Origin: Nesterenkonia sp.
GTDB taxonomy: Bacteria; Actinomycetota; Actinomycetes; Actinomycetales; Micrococcaceae
Reading direction: 5' to 3'
Length of the DNA: 64,000 nucleotides
NCBI RefSeq assembly: GCF_029265375.1
Contig: NZ_JAJUJJ010000013.1
Coordinates: forward strand, 1 to 64,000
The notes beneath the pieces are model-generated. The model did no database searches and was not told the DNA's origin. It was given only the letters and a program-made list of their open reading frames with translations. Shown in pieces: positions 52,992-63,973 of this stretch (positions within the stretch are counted from its first letter, which is position 1; every line of letters begins with the position of its first letter). The translations under genes were made by a program, and so were the position numbers.

Positions 52992-53774
52992 CTAGAGCTG
53001 CAGCGTCTGCTCCGCTGCGGTCAGGGCCGCTGATCGGTAACCCTGCCCGAAGAGCAGCCAATGGACCGCCAAGTAGAACAGCTGGTGCACGCAGATGCGG
53101 TCCTGCCATCCCGGCCGCAGCGGCGCGGTGCGCTGATAGCCGGCCAGCAGCCGGTCATGATGCGGAAACCCGAAGAGCTGAAGCATCGCCAGGTCGCTTT
53201 CCCGGTGTCCGGCGTGAGCGGCGGGATCGATCAGCACTGCCCCGTCGCGACTGAAGAGCACATTGCCGCTCCAGAGGTCTCCGTGGATCAGTGACGGCGG
53301 CTCGTCGTCGTCGAAGGCTCCAGCGGCGATCTTCTCCTGGGCGGCTGCCAGCACCGCCATATCGTCCTCTGGTGCGTGGACCCTCAGCTGGTCCAGCACC
53401 GGCTGCAGCCGCTGCCGGGCATAGAAGCTTCCCCAGCTGCTGGAGGTTCCCGAGCCCATCTCCAGCAGCGCATCCGCCGGGCCGAACAGCGGCGGCTGGC
53501 CTGGGGGATGGTCCGGCGGCAGTGCGCCGAAAGGCGTCTGATCCGGCAGGCTGCGGTGCATGCGTGCCAACGCCTCGCCGAAGTCTTCCACCGCCTGCGG
53601 ATCAGCGGCGGCGGTGCGGATCCTCTCCAGCACCAGGGTGCCCGGCTCGGCGCTGATCATCTGTGCCGCGGCAGGCCCTCCGTGGTCATGGGCCTGGGCC
53701 AGCCACCTCAGACCGGCGGCTTCGACCAGCACTGCCTGCGGATGTGCGGGGTCGGTGCGCTTGGTCCAGGTCAT
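52992..53774 (-). CDS. Fructosamine-kinase family protein
   Basis: This 260-aa kinase-fold protein belongs to the fructosamine-3-kinase/YniA family that phosphorylates glycated amines to reverse protein glycation. Catalytic motif LIHGDLWSGNVLF (His, Asp, Asn), metal motif LIDPAAHAGHRESDLAMLQLFGFP and C-terminal LFYLAVHWLLFG are typical. ATG 53774 is chosen because the family homology begins at WTKRTDPAHPQAVLVEAAGLRWL; no strong Shine-Dalgarno is visible. It lies 23 bp after the inositol-monophosphatase-family gene on the same strand. Confidence 0.9.
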   Translation of the reverse strand: MTWTKRTDPAHPQAVLVEAAGLRWLAQAHDHGGPAAAQMISAEPGTLVLERIRTAAADPQAVEDFGEALARMHRSLPDQTPFGALPPDHPPGQPPLFGPADALLEMGSGTSSSWGSFYARQRLQPVLDQLRVHAPEDDMAVLAAAQEKIAAGAFDDDEPPSLIHGDLWSGNVLFSRDGAVLIDPAAHAGHRESDLAMLQLFGFPHHDRLLAGYQRTAPLRPGWQDRICVHQLFYLAVHWLLFGQGYRSAALTAAEQTLQL

Positions 53775-53797
53775 CGCCAACGGCTCGGGAAAGCTGC

Positions 53798-56931
<3,134 letters not shown>

Positions 56932-57058
56932 CTAAAGCGGAGGGAGAAACCCGGCGGGCCCCGCGCCATCGCAGCGACGACGACGGCTGAGAAAAATTCA
57001 TGGGAAAAATTCAGGTTCTATGGGGTGTTCCGTCAAGGTTGGTCCTTACATTAGATAG

Positions 57059-57147
57059 TGCCTCTTCAAGGTGCGAGTGATTCACAGCCCCCGGGCCAGC
57101 GATTCAAGCGTCCCCCCCTCACGCAGCTGGTCCGGGGGCTTTCTCGT
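57059..57147 (+). ncRNA. Putative small RNA, copy 1, with C7 loop and intrinsic terminator
   Basis: A region from 57021 is homologous to one at 57721. A -10-like TACATT (57047-57052) predicts a start near 57059. The transcript would contain AAGGTGCGAGTGATTCA, then a 15-bp stem (57086-57100 with 57126-57140, one G-U pair), enclosing an inner GCGT/ACGC hairpin (57108-57124) whose loop is CCCCCCCTC, ending in TTTCTCG. Comparison with copy 2 shows one fully compensatory pair change (C-G to U-A), supporting RNA structure. C-rich loops recall the actinobacterial 6C small-RNA class, which pairs with G-rich Shine-Dalgarno regions; identity is inferred. Confidence 0.75.
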
Positions 57148-57170
57148 GCCCGCGGCCTAGACTGGGAGGC

Positions 57171-57569
57171 ATGACAGAGGGTCCGACGTCTCCGGTGCGA
57201 GCCGATGCCTGGCTGTGGTCGGTGCGGATGTTCAAGACTCGCTCGGCAGCCACTGAGGCATGCCGGGCGGGGAAGATCAAGATCGACGGCGAACCGGTCA
57301 AGCCCGCCACGAAGGTCAGCCCGGGCACGCGCATCCAGATCAGCCGGCCCGGATATGTGGTGATCCTGGAGGTGGTGCACACCCACGCCAAACGGGTGGG
57401 CGCCCCAGTGGCGCAGAAGGCCTACCGGGATCACTCCCCCGAACAGATCAGGCCCCGGGATGTGGGGCTGCCCCGCCGCGAGCGCGGAACCGGCCGCCCC
57501 ACCAAACGCGAACGCCGCCAGCTGGAGCTGCTGCGCGGCTACACCAAAGACCGGGGCGCCCACGGCTGA
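57171..57569 (+). CDS. S4-domain RNA-binding protein (HslR/Hsp15-like)
   Basis: The 132-aa protein begins with an S4 RNA-binding domain (VRADAWLWSVRMFKTRSAATEACRAGKIKIDGEPVKPATKVSPGTRI), followed by a basic tail (RRERGTGRPTKRERRQLELL). HslR-type proteins bind free 50S subunits carrying nascent chains. TAGACT at 57158-57163 ends 7 nt before ATG 57171; GGGAGG is also present, though a transcript starting that close could not use it fully. The gene is flanked by two homologous small-RNA loci. Confidence 0.9.
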   Translation: MTEGPTSPVRADAWLWSVRMFKTRSAATEACRAGKIKIDGEPVKPATKVSPGTRIQISRPGYVVILEVVHTHAKRVGAPVAQKAYRDHSPEQIRPRDVGLPRRERGTGRPTKRERRQLELLRGYTKDRGAHG

Positions 57570-57758
57570 GCCGCCGGCCAGCGGCCGGCGCCGGGGCGCC
57601 TCCAGCTCGGCAGATCCAGCGCATTTCGGCTCGCTGTCGGCTGCCGGTCACCGGGCGTTCACCCTGCAGTCACTCATTCAGAAGATTCGCGAGAAACTCA
57701 CAGGGAACTCCCAGTTGATGTGGGGTGTTCCGTCAAGGTGGGTGCGTACATTAGTAAA

Positions 57759-57845
57759 TACCTCATCAAGGTGCGAGTGATTCAAGCTCCCGGGTCAGCA
57801 TTTCTGGCGTCCCCCTCACGCTGCTGGCCCGGGAGCTTTCTCGTG
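57759..57845 (+). ncRNA. Putative small RNA, copy 2, with C5 loop and intrinsic terminator
   Basis: Homologue of the RNA at 57059-57147, offset by exactly 700 bp at its conserved promoter segment (57721-57784, about 57 of 64 positions identical). A stem pairs 57784-57799 with 57823-57838; the inner GCGT/ACGC hairpin (57807-57821) has loop CCCCCTC, followed by TTTCTCG. Relative to copy 1, C-G becomes U-A at one pair and G-U pairs are swapped at two others. The terminator also faces the end of the convergent permease gene. The 57570-57720 space contains no gene. Confidence 0.75.
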
Positions 57846-57848
57846 CGC

Positions 57849-58610
57849 TCAGGGGGTGGGAACCGCCTTGCGGATCACCACGTAGTTGAGCACCGCCAGG
57901 ATGGCCGTCCACAGCGCGGTCCAGCCGGCCAGGGACAGTGTGGTCTGCCGGGAGAACCACTCCCAGATGCTCCCCCAGCCGTCGGCTTGGTTGATCAGCG
58001 TCGCTCCGGCGAGAGTCACCACCGCCAGGACCAGGATGATCGTCCACAGCATCGGGACGCTGACCCGGCGGTAGAGGATGGACCAGAAGAATCCGATCAT
58101 CATCAGCATCAGGTTCACCACCGCGGCCAGCAGGCCGGCCCCCAGGATCCCTCCCTCGCCTTGGACCAGGAAAGGCAGGTCGAAGGTATAGGCGTGCATG
58201 CCGAAACCGTCGGTGATCCGCTCCACCCAGATGCCGAACATGAAGGCGATGCCGTAGGCGGCGGACACTACGGCGAAGGCCAGGAAGGCACCGATGACGA
58301 AGACGCGGCGGCTGTAGCTCAGCGCCATGGAGAACGGGAAAGTGTGGCTGGCGGTATAGGCCGCCATGAACAGCAGACACCACATAGCCGCCTGCGAGGC
58401 ACCCGCGTAGAAGGGCTCCGCTGCGGTGAAGGTCGCCTCGGTCTGGAAGGTCAGCCACGCGGCGATGCCGGTGGCAATAGCCCAGGCCCCGGCGAAGACC
58501 ATCAGCGGGACCCACACCAACGACGACGGGACGGCGAACTGGAGCCGGAAGGCGGCGGGAATTCTGGCGTAGCTGGACTGTGTGCTGCTCTGGGCTGCTG
58601 CGACACTCAT
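57849..58610 (-). CDS. ABC transporter permease-like membrane protein of the GntR/ABC operon
   Basis: The 253-aa protein has about six membrane helices (for example VWVPLMVFAGAWAIATGIAAWL, AVVNLMLMMIGFFWSILY, AGWTALWTAILAVLNYVVI). It is the likely membrane partner of the ATPase encoded just upstream, with ATGA overlap (58607-58610). Such YtrA-GntR / ATPase / permease operons respond to envelope stress or cell-wall-active compounds in Firmicutes and actinobacteria; substrate unknown. No conserved EAA loop is evident, as usual for exporters. Confidence 0.8.
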   Translation of the reverse strand: MSVAAAQSSTQSSYARIPAAFRLQFAVPSSLVWVPLMVFAGAWAIATGIAAWLTFQTEATFTAAEPFYAGASQAAMWCLLFMAAYTASHTFPFSMALSYSRRVFVIGAFLAFAVVSAAYGIAFMFGIWVERITDGFGMHAYTFDLPFLVQGEGGILGAGLLAAVVNLMLMMIGFFWSILYRRVSVPMLWTIILVLAVVTLAGATLINQADGWGSIWEWFSRQTTLSLAGWTALWTAILAVLNYVVIRKAVPTP

Positions 58611-59557
58611 CGGGTGACCTCCTGGGGATCGGTGTGGGTGCCGGCCGTTGCGGCGTCGGGGTCTCCGGAGGCGGCCTGGCGGGTGGTCAGCCGCACGATC
58701 AGCTGCTGCAGGGAGACCGGAACCAGGTCCAGGTCCAGCTCGCGGACCCGCTGAACCTCAGCTTGGGTCAGAGCCCCCAGCACAGTGGTGCGGGTGATTC
58801 GGCCCATCTGCTCCTGGTGCAGCACCTCGCGGGATCCGGCGATCTCGGCGACGGCCTCCTGCCGTCCCACCAGGGTGACCGCGCGGTCACGCAGTTGCTC
58901 CACCGGCTCGTGGAGCAGGATCTTTCCGCGGTCGATGACCACGACGTTCTCGACCAGATGGGCGATCTCATCGATGAGGTGGGAGGAGAGCACAATGGTG
59001 CGCGGATGCTCCGCATAGTCCTCCAGCAGGCGGTCATAGAACAGCTGGCGCGCCACGGCGTCCAGCCCCGTATAGGGCTCGTCGAAGAATGTGATCTCGG
59101 TCCGGGATGCCAGCCCGATGATCACGCCCACTGCCGACCGCTGGCCGCGGGACATCTTCTTGATCCGTGTCTTCTTCGGAACGCGGAAGTCTTCGGTGAG
59201 CCGGTCTGCCAGGTCCCAGTCCCAGTTCGGGAAGGCTCGGGAGGCGGCGGCGAATGCGTGCTTGGGCAGCGAGTCGTCGATATAGCGCTGCTCCTCCCGC
59301 ACAAAGCAGATCCGCGGCAGAATCTGCTCATTCTCATGCGGGCGCTGCCCGAAGATGCGTACCTCGCCCTCGGTGGGCCAGTCCTGGCCGGTGATCACCG
59401 ACATCAGTGACGTCTTGCCCGCCCCGTTGCGGCCCAGCAGGCCGTGAATCATGTTCTCCGCAAAGTCCACGGTCACGCCGTCGAGCGCAGTGGTGCTGCG
59501 GTAGCGGCGTGTCACCCCGCGGACCTCAATCGCGGTGCCAGGGGCTGTCTGGCTCAT
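58607..59557 (-). CDS. ABC transporter ATP-binding protein
   Basis: A 316-aa ATPase with Walker A LLGRNGAGKTSLMSVI, signature region MSRGQRSAVGVIIGLASR (SRGQ instead of SGGQ), Walker B EITFFDEPYTGLD and H-loop VLSSHLIDEI. The C-terminal extension (about 215-316) is regulatory or accessory. ATG 59557 has GAGGAAAG 5 nt upstream; it is 13 bp after the GntR gene. An exporter ATPase of the CcmA/YtrB type, working with the downstream permease. Confidence 0.92.
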   Translation of the reverse strand: MSQTAPGTAIEVRGVTRRYRSTTALDGVTVDFAENMIHGLLGRNGAGKTSLMSVITGQDWPTEGEVRIFGQRPHENEQILPRICFVREEQRYIDDSLPKHAFAAASRAFPNWDWDLADRLTEDFRVPKKTRIKKMSRGQRSAVGVIIGLASRTEITFFDEPYTGLDAVARQLFYDRLLEDYAEHPRTIVLSSHLIDEIAHLVENVVVIDRGKILLHEPVEQLRDRAVTLVGRQEAVAEIAGSREVLHQEQMGRITRTTVLGALTQAEVQRVRELDLDLVPVSLQQLIVRLTTRQAASGDPDAATAGTHTDPQEVTR

Positions 59558-59570
59558 CGGCACTTTCCTC

Positions 59571-59933
59571 TCACGTGTTCTGCTCTGCGCGCTCGCGCAG
59601 CAGCTGGATGACTGTCTCAACCTCGAGCCCGATGTGGCGGGCCTCGGCAAGCAGGGGTGTGAGGTAGTGGTCGGCGAACTGCCGACGGCGCTCAGCACGC
59701 AGCTGCTCGCGGGCTCCTTCGGCGACGAACATTCCCAGTCCGCGGCGCTTGACCAGGATTCCCCGGTCCACCAGCAGATTGATGCCTTTGGCGGCAGTGG
59801 CAGGGTTGATCCGGTGGAACGCGGCGAGCTCATTGGTTGACGGCGCACGCTCCTGCTCCGCGAGGGTTCCCTCCAACACTTGGGACTCAATCTCCTCGGC
59901 GATCTGCAGAAACAGCGGGCGGCCCTCTTCCAC
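59571..59933 (-). CDS. GntR-family transcriptional regulator, YtrA subfamily
   Basis: A 120-aa regulator: a winged helix-turn-helix (PLFLQIAEEIESQVLEGTLAEQERAPSTNELAAFHRINPATAAKGINLLVDRGILVKRRGLGMFV) plus a short C-terminal dimerisation helix pair, the YtrA build lacking a large ligand domain. GTG 59933 has GGAGG 7 nt upstream, better than GTG 59966, and starts just before the conserved region. It heads a three-gene operon with the ABC ATPase and permease; the operator upstream suggests autorepression. Confidence 0.92.
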   Translation of the reverse strand: MEEGRPLFLQIAEEIESQVLEGTLAEQERAPSTNELAAFHRINPATAAKGINLLVDRGILVKRRGLGMFVAEGAREQLRAERRRQFADHYLTPLLAEARHIGLEVETVIQLLRERAEQNT

Positions 59934-59991
59934 GAGCTCACCTCCATTCTTCCGGGACTCTGCCACAGCTTACTCCGGTCCACTACTCATG

Positions 59992-60033
59992 TGGTTCATT
60001 ACTTGACTAATGAACCATGTATCTAATGAACCA
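59992..60033. promoter_or_regulatory. Three-half-site operator for the GntR/ABC operon
   Basis: TGGTTCATTA (59992-60001) and TAATGAACCA (60008-60017) form a perfect inverted repeat with a 6-bp spacer; a third direct copy TAATGAACCA lies at 60024-60033, 16 bp from the second. The left half-site covers the expected -35 of a minus-strand promoter with -10 TAAGCT at 59972-59967, consistent with repression by the YtrA-type regulator encoded next to it. Confidence 0.75.
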
Positions 60034-60089
60034 CAGGAGTCCTCCGGGCGTCAACCCGCCGCGGCCCCGGGAGGTCAGTGGTGCCCCCT

Positions 60090-60158
60090 GGCGCCGAAGG
60101 GACGTGGAGCAAGGGGCCGAGGGGACGTGGAGCATGGTGCCGAGGGGATGTGGAGCAC
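60090..60158. repeat. Three tandem 23-bp repeats upstream of the HAD gene
   Basis: Three consecutive copies of GGNGCCGAGGGGACGTGGAGCA plus one variable base (60090-60112, 60113-60135, 60136-60158) differ at a few positions. They end 7 bp before the TAAGAT -10 box of the HAD phosphatase gene, so they occupy its -35 and upstream region. Could be a minisatellite or reiterated protein-binding sites. Confidence 0.85.
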
Positions 60159-60177
60159 GGCCTCCTAAGATGGGGGT

Positions 60178-61002
60178 ATGAGCGGCGAAAACATCGAATG
60201 TTGGCTGACGGATATGGACGGCGTGCTCGTTCGTGAGCATGAGCCGCTGCCCGGCGCGGCTGAGCTGCTGGAGCAGTGGCGGCGCAAGGATCTGCCCTAT
60301 CTGGTGCTGACGAACAACTCGATCTTCACCGCGCGGGATCTGTCCGCCCGGCTGCGCAATTCCGGCCTGGTGGTGCCGGAGGAGCGGATCTGGACCTCGG
60401 CACTGGCCACGGCCACCTTTCTGGCCAACCAGGTGGACCGCGAAAAGGGCGCCGGCTCCTGCTATGTGGTCGGCGAGGCGGGGCTGACCACTGCGCTGCA
60501 TGAGGCCGGGTTCATCATGACCGAGACCAATCCCGACTATGTGGTGGTCGGCGAGACCCGCAACTACAGCTTTGAGGCGATCACCAAGGCAGTCCGGCTG
60601 ATTCTTGAGGGTGCTCGCTTCATTGTGACCAACCCAGATGCCACCGGCCCCAGCCCCGAGGGGGTGCTGCCGGCCACCGGGGCGATCGCCTCGCTGATCT
60701 CCAAGGCAACCGGGTCGGCGCCATATGTGGTGGGCAAGCCGAATCCGATGATGTTCCGCTCGGCCCTGAACCATCTGGGCGCCCATTCCATGCAGACGGC
60801 GATGATCGGTGATCGTATGGACACCGACATTGTGGCCGGAATGGAAGCGGGGATGCACACGATCCTTGTGCTCTCGGGAGTCTCGGCGGCCTCGGACATC
60901 TCTCAGTACCCGTTCCGACCCAACCGGATCATCGACGGCGTCTACGAGCTGCTGGACGAACCGCTGGACGCCAATGGCGCCGATATCCGCGGCTCAGCCT
61001 GA
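60178..61002 (+). CDS. HAD-IIA family sugar-phosphatase-like hydrolase (NagD-like)
   Basis: A 274-aa HAD phosphatase with motif I TDMDGVL (Asp12 and Asp14), motif II LTNNS, and C-terminal motif III/IV (VGKPNPMMF, MIGDRMDTDIVAGMEAGM). The NagD/PGP subgroup dephosphorylates nucleotide or sugar monophosphates. TAAGAT (60166-60171) lies 6 nt before the ATG, so a leaderless transcript is likely. The gene is divergent from the GntR operon; three 23-bp repeats sit just upstream. Confidence 0.92.
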   Translation: MSGENIECWLTDMDGVLVREHEPLPGAAELLEQWRRKDLPYLVLTNNSIFTARDLSARLRNSGLVVPEERIWTSALATATFLANQVDREKGAGSCYVVGEAGLTTALHEAGFIMTETNPDYVVVGETRNYSFEAITKAVRLILEGARFIVTNPDATGPSPEGVLPATGAIASLISKATGSAPYVVGKPNPMMFRSALNHLGAHSMQTAMIGDRMDTDIVAGMEAGMHTILVLSGVSAASDISQYPFRPNRIIDGVYELLDEPLDANGADIRGSA

Positions 61003-61078
61003 CGCTGCGGTGAGACCGGGCCGTGCGGACCCACTCCGGTCCGGCTCGTCTGCACCGCGGCCGGCTGGCCCGCCGACC

Positions 61079-63973
61079 TCAACCGGAGGCCAGCAGCTCC
61101 GCAAGGTGGACTGCCGGCACCTGCGCCAGATCCTGCAGCTGGATGCGGCAGGACATGCCGTCGGCAAGCACCACCGTGCGGCGTCCGTCCTGGGCTCGTT
61201 CACGCTGCTGGTCCACTGCCGGCAGCAGGTAGGTCTGCGCCACCGCCACTGAGACCTCGTAGTGGCCGCGCTCCACCCCGAAGTTTCCGGCCAGCCCGCA
61301 GCAGCCGGCCACCGAGGTGACCGTGGCCCCGGCCATCTCCAGCAGGCTCCGGTCGGCATCCCATCCGATGATTGAGCTCTGGTGACAGTGCGGCTGGGCG
61401 ACGACGTCGACTCCGGTGAGGTCCGGCAGCTCCACGCGGCCTTCGCCCACCAGCCGGTTGACCAGTTCGGCGAAGCTGAGCACCCCGTCGGCGACGTCGG
61501 CGGCCTCGGCAGCTGCCGAGAGCTGGCCGGCGTCGCTGCGCAGCGTGGCCAGGCAGGAGGGCTCCAGGGCGATCACCGGCACTGAGGAGCTGACATAGGG
61601 GTGCAGCTGCTCAATGGTGTCTGCGATCAGCCGGCGCGCCTGATCCAGCTGTCCGGTGGTGATCCAGGGCAGACCGCAGCAGCCTGAGCGCGGGATGACC
61701 CGGACATCCAGGCCTTGGCTGCGCAGAAACTCCAGGGCGGCCATTCCTGACTGGGGGAAGAAATGCTCGGTGAAGGAGTCGGCCCAGACCCACACATCCG
61801 GTGCCGCAGCTGAGCCGCCGCGCGCAGGTTCCGCTGTGGTGCGGCGGGCCTGCCGGGTGAAGGTGCGGGTGGCGAACTGGGGCACCCCGCGGCGCGGGTC
61901 GATGCCGGCCACCCACTTCGCAGCCGCAGCCAGCGGGGGAACTCTCATACTGAGGTTCATCAGCGGCGCGAGAGGTGCCGCGATCTTGGCCCAGAACGGC
62001 AGGCGCCCCAGGGTGTAGTGGCTGCGCGGGCGCAGCCGGCGCTTCGGCCGGCCGGATTCGTCCCGGTCATAGGTCTGGTGCAGGGTCTCCGCCTTATAGG
62101 TGGCCATATCCACACCCGCCGGGCAGTCACTGGCGCAGCCCTTGCAGGACAGGCACAGGTCCAGTGCCTCGTGGACGGCCGGGTCGGAGAGGCCCCGCAC
62201 CAGTGTGCCGTCCATGGCTTCCTGCAGGATACGGCCCCGGCCGCGGGTGGAGTCCTTCTCCTCGCCGGTGGCCAAATAGGACGGGCACATCACCCCGTTG
62301 GTGCGCGGGGCGACGCAGCGCCCCACGCCGGAGCACCGGTGCACCGCGGCACCGAAGTCGCCGTCGTCCTCCGGAAGCAGCATGCCCGGCCAGGGCAGCT
62401 GCTGCTTGGGCTGGGTGGGTCTGATGTCAGCCGTGTGCTGCGCCGGGGGCACCTCGGGCTGGGGAGTGGTGATGATGCCGGGGTTCAGCAGGTTCTGCGG
62501 ATCGCAGATCTGCTTGGCGGCGGCGAAGAGTCGCATGGATTCGGCGCTGTACATCGTGGGCAGCAGCTGCGAGCGCACCCTGCCGTCGCCGTGCTCGCCG
62601 GAGAGCGAGCCTCCGTAGCCGGCCAGCGCCTCCGCGCAGGCCTGCATGAACTCTGCGAACACGGACGTGCTGGAGGGGTCCCCGTGCTGGAAGGGGAAGT
62701 CGATCCGGCAGTGGATGCATCCGTCGCCGAAGTGCCCGTAGGGGTAGCCCTGCAGTCCGTACTCGGCCATCAGCTGCTCGAACTGACGCATCCAGGCTCC
62801 CAGGTGCTCCGGCGGGACTGCGGCGTCCTCCCACCCGGAGTGGGCGGGGGTGGGCAGGCTGATCCCAGCCAGTCCGGCCCCGTCCTCGCGGATCTTCCAC
62901 AGGGCGGCGGCCTCGGCGGCGTCGTCGACCAGCCGGTCCCCGACGGCGCCGGAGGCGGCTTTGACCTGCTCCAGCACGGTGAGCGCATCCTCGCCGGCGG
63001 TCTCCACGAACAGCCATGACTCGCCCTTGGGCAGGGCGGGCACCCGCTTGCCGGCCCCGCGCACCAGCGCGACCAGCCGGGAGTCCATTCCCTCGCAGGC
63101 GATCAGCCGCCCTCGCCCGGCTGCCAGCAGGTGCGGGACGGCGTCGGCGGCCTCGGCGACGCTGGGGTATCCCAGGACCATCAGCCGCCGGCCGGGCTCG
63201 TCGCGCACCAGGTGCACTGTGGCTTCCAGCACGGTGCCGAGGGTGCCTTCGGTGCCGGCGAGGAAGCGTTCCACCCGTCTGCGGTTCTCCGGCAGCAGGT
63301 GTTCGAAGCTGTAGCCGGAGACCTGGCGGCTGAACTGCCCGAAGCTGGTGCGGATGTGGCCCAGATGATTGCCGGCCAGGTCGATGAGCTGCGCGGCGGT
63401 GGACCCCGGAGCTGGGGTGTGCTCGGGGCTGAGCTGGGCGGACTCTCCGTTGCCGAAGAGCACGCTGACCGCTTCCAGATTGTCCACAGTGCGCCCGTAT
63501 CCCAGCGCCCGGGAGCCGCAGGCGTTATTGCCGATCATGCCGCCGATGGTGCAGCGCGAATGGGTCGAGGGGTCGGGGCCGTAGCGCAGCCCGTGCGGCG
63601 CGGCGGCCCGCTGCAGATCCGCGTGGATGACGCCGGGCTGGACCCTGGCGGTCTGCGCCTCTGGGTCAATGTGCAGGATCTGGTTGAGGTCTCGGGTGTC
63701 GACGACGATCCCCTCGCCTACGGCGTTTCCGGCGATGGAGGTGCCGGCGCCGCGCATGGTCAGCGGGATCTGCAGCTCGCGGGAGACCTCGCAGACCGCG
63801 TGGAGCTCATCGGTATGGGCCGGGCGGGCCACCACCTGGGGGACCACCCGGTAAAGGCTGGCGTCGGCGGAGTACATGCCGCGGGTGAGCACCGAGTCGT
63901 CGACGCCGCAGACGCCGGCGCGGCGCAGCGCGGCGGCAGCATCCTGGGTGCGTGCATCGGCAGTGACGGTCAC
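61079..63973 (-). CDS. FAD-binding and 4Fe-4S D-lactate dehydrogenase-type oxidoreductase
   Basis: A 964-aa fusion typical of quinone-linked D-2-hydroxyacid dehydrogenases. The N-terminal half is an FAD_binding_4/GlcD-like domain (LTMRGAGTSIAGNAVGEGIVVD, PDPSTHSRCTIGGMIGNNACGSRALGYGRT) and FAD-oxidase C domain (GHFGDGCIHCRIDF, GSLSGEHGDGRVRSQLL). The C-terminal half is GlcF-like: Fe-S motifs CSGVGRC...MCPSYLAT and CLSCKGCASDCP, then two CCG motifs (GCCGLPW, GCCGLAGNFG). Likely feeds electrons from D-lactate or a similar acid to menaquinone. GTG 63973 is preferred to GTG 63982 for Shine-Dalgarno (GGAGGG) spacing. Confidence 0.92.
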   Translation of the reverse strand: MTVTADARTQDAAAALRRAGVCGVDDSVLTRGMYSADASLYRVVPQVVARPAHTDELHAVCEVSRELQIPLTMRGAGTSIAGNAVGEGIVVDTRDLNQILHIDPEAQTARVQPGVIHADLQRAAAPHGLRYGPDPSTHSRCTIGGMIGNNACGSRALGYGRTVDNLEAVSVLFGNGESAQLSPEHTPAPGSTAAQLIDLAGNHLGHIRTSFGQFSRQVSGYSFEHLLPENRRRVERFLAGTEGTLGTVLEATVHLVRDEPGRRLMVLGYPSVAEAADAVPHLLAAGRGRLIACEGMDSRLVALVRGAGKRVPALPKGESWLFVETAGEDALTVLEQVKAASGAVGDRLVDDAAEAAALWKIREDGAGLAGISLPTPAHSGWEDAAVPPEHLGAWMRQFEQLMAEYGLQGYPYGHFGDGCIHCRIDFPFQHGDPSSTSVFAEFMQACAEALAGYGGSLSGEHGDGRVRSQLLPTMYSAESMRLFAAAKQICDPQNLLNPGIITTPQPEVPPAQHTADIRPTQPKQQLPWPGMLLPEDDGDFGAAVHRCSGVGRCVAPRTNGVMCPSYLATGEEKDSTRGRGRILQEAMDGTLVRGLSDPAVHEALDLCLSCKGCASDCPAGVDMATYKAETLHQTYDRDESGRPKRRLRPRSHYTLGRLPFWAKIAAPLAPLMNLSMRVPPLAAAAKWVAGIDPRRGVPQFATRTFTRQARRTTAEPARGGSAAAPDVWVWADSFTEHFFPQSGMAALEFLRSQGLDVRVIPRSGCCGLPWITTGQLDQARRLIADTIEQLHPYVSSSVPVIALEPSCLATLRSDAGQLSAAAEAADVADGVLSFAELVNRLVGEGRVELPDLTGVDVVAQPHCHQSSIIGWDADRSLLEMAGATVTSVAGCCGLAGNFGVERGHYEVSVAVAQTYLLPAVDQQRERAQDGRRTVVLADGMSCRIQLQDLAQVPAVHLAELLASG

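Noticed and set aside
57021-57846. Direct repeats of an integrated mobile element around the S4 gene
   Set aside because: There is no integrase or transposase, and the copies have diverged in ways that preserve base pairing, which suits RNA genes rather than attachment sites.
60090-60158. CRISPR array
   Set aside because: The 23-bp units are directly adjacent without spacers, and there are no cas genes.
60007-60858. Minus-strand frame over the 23-bp repeats and HAD gene
   Set aside because: It is the mirror of the HAD gene; the repeat only keeps the frame open.
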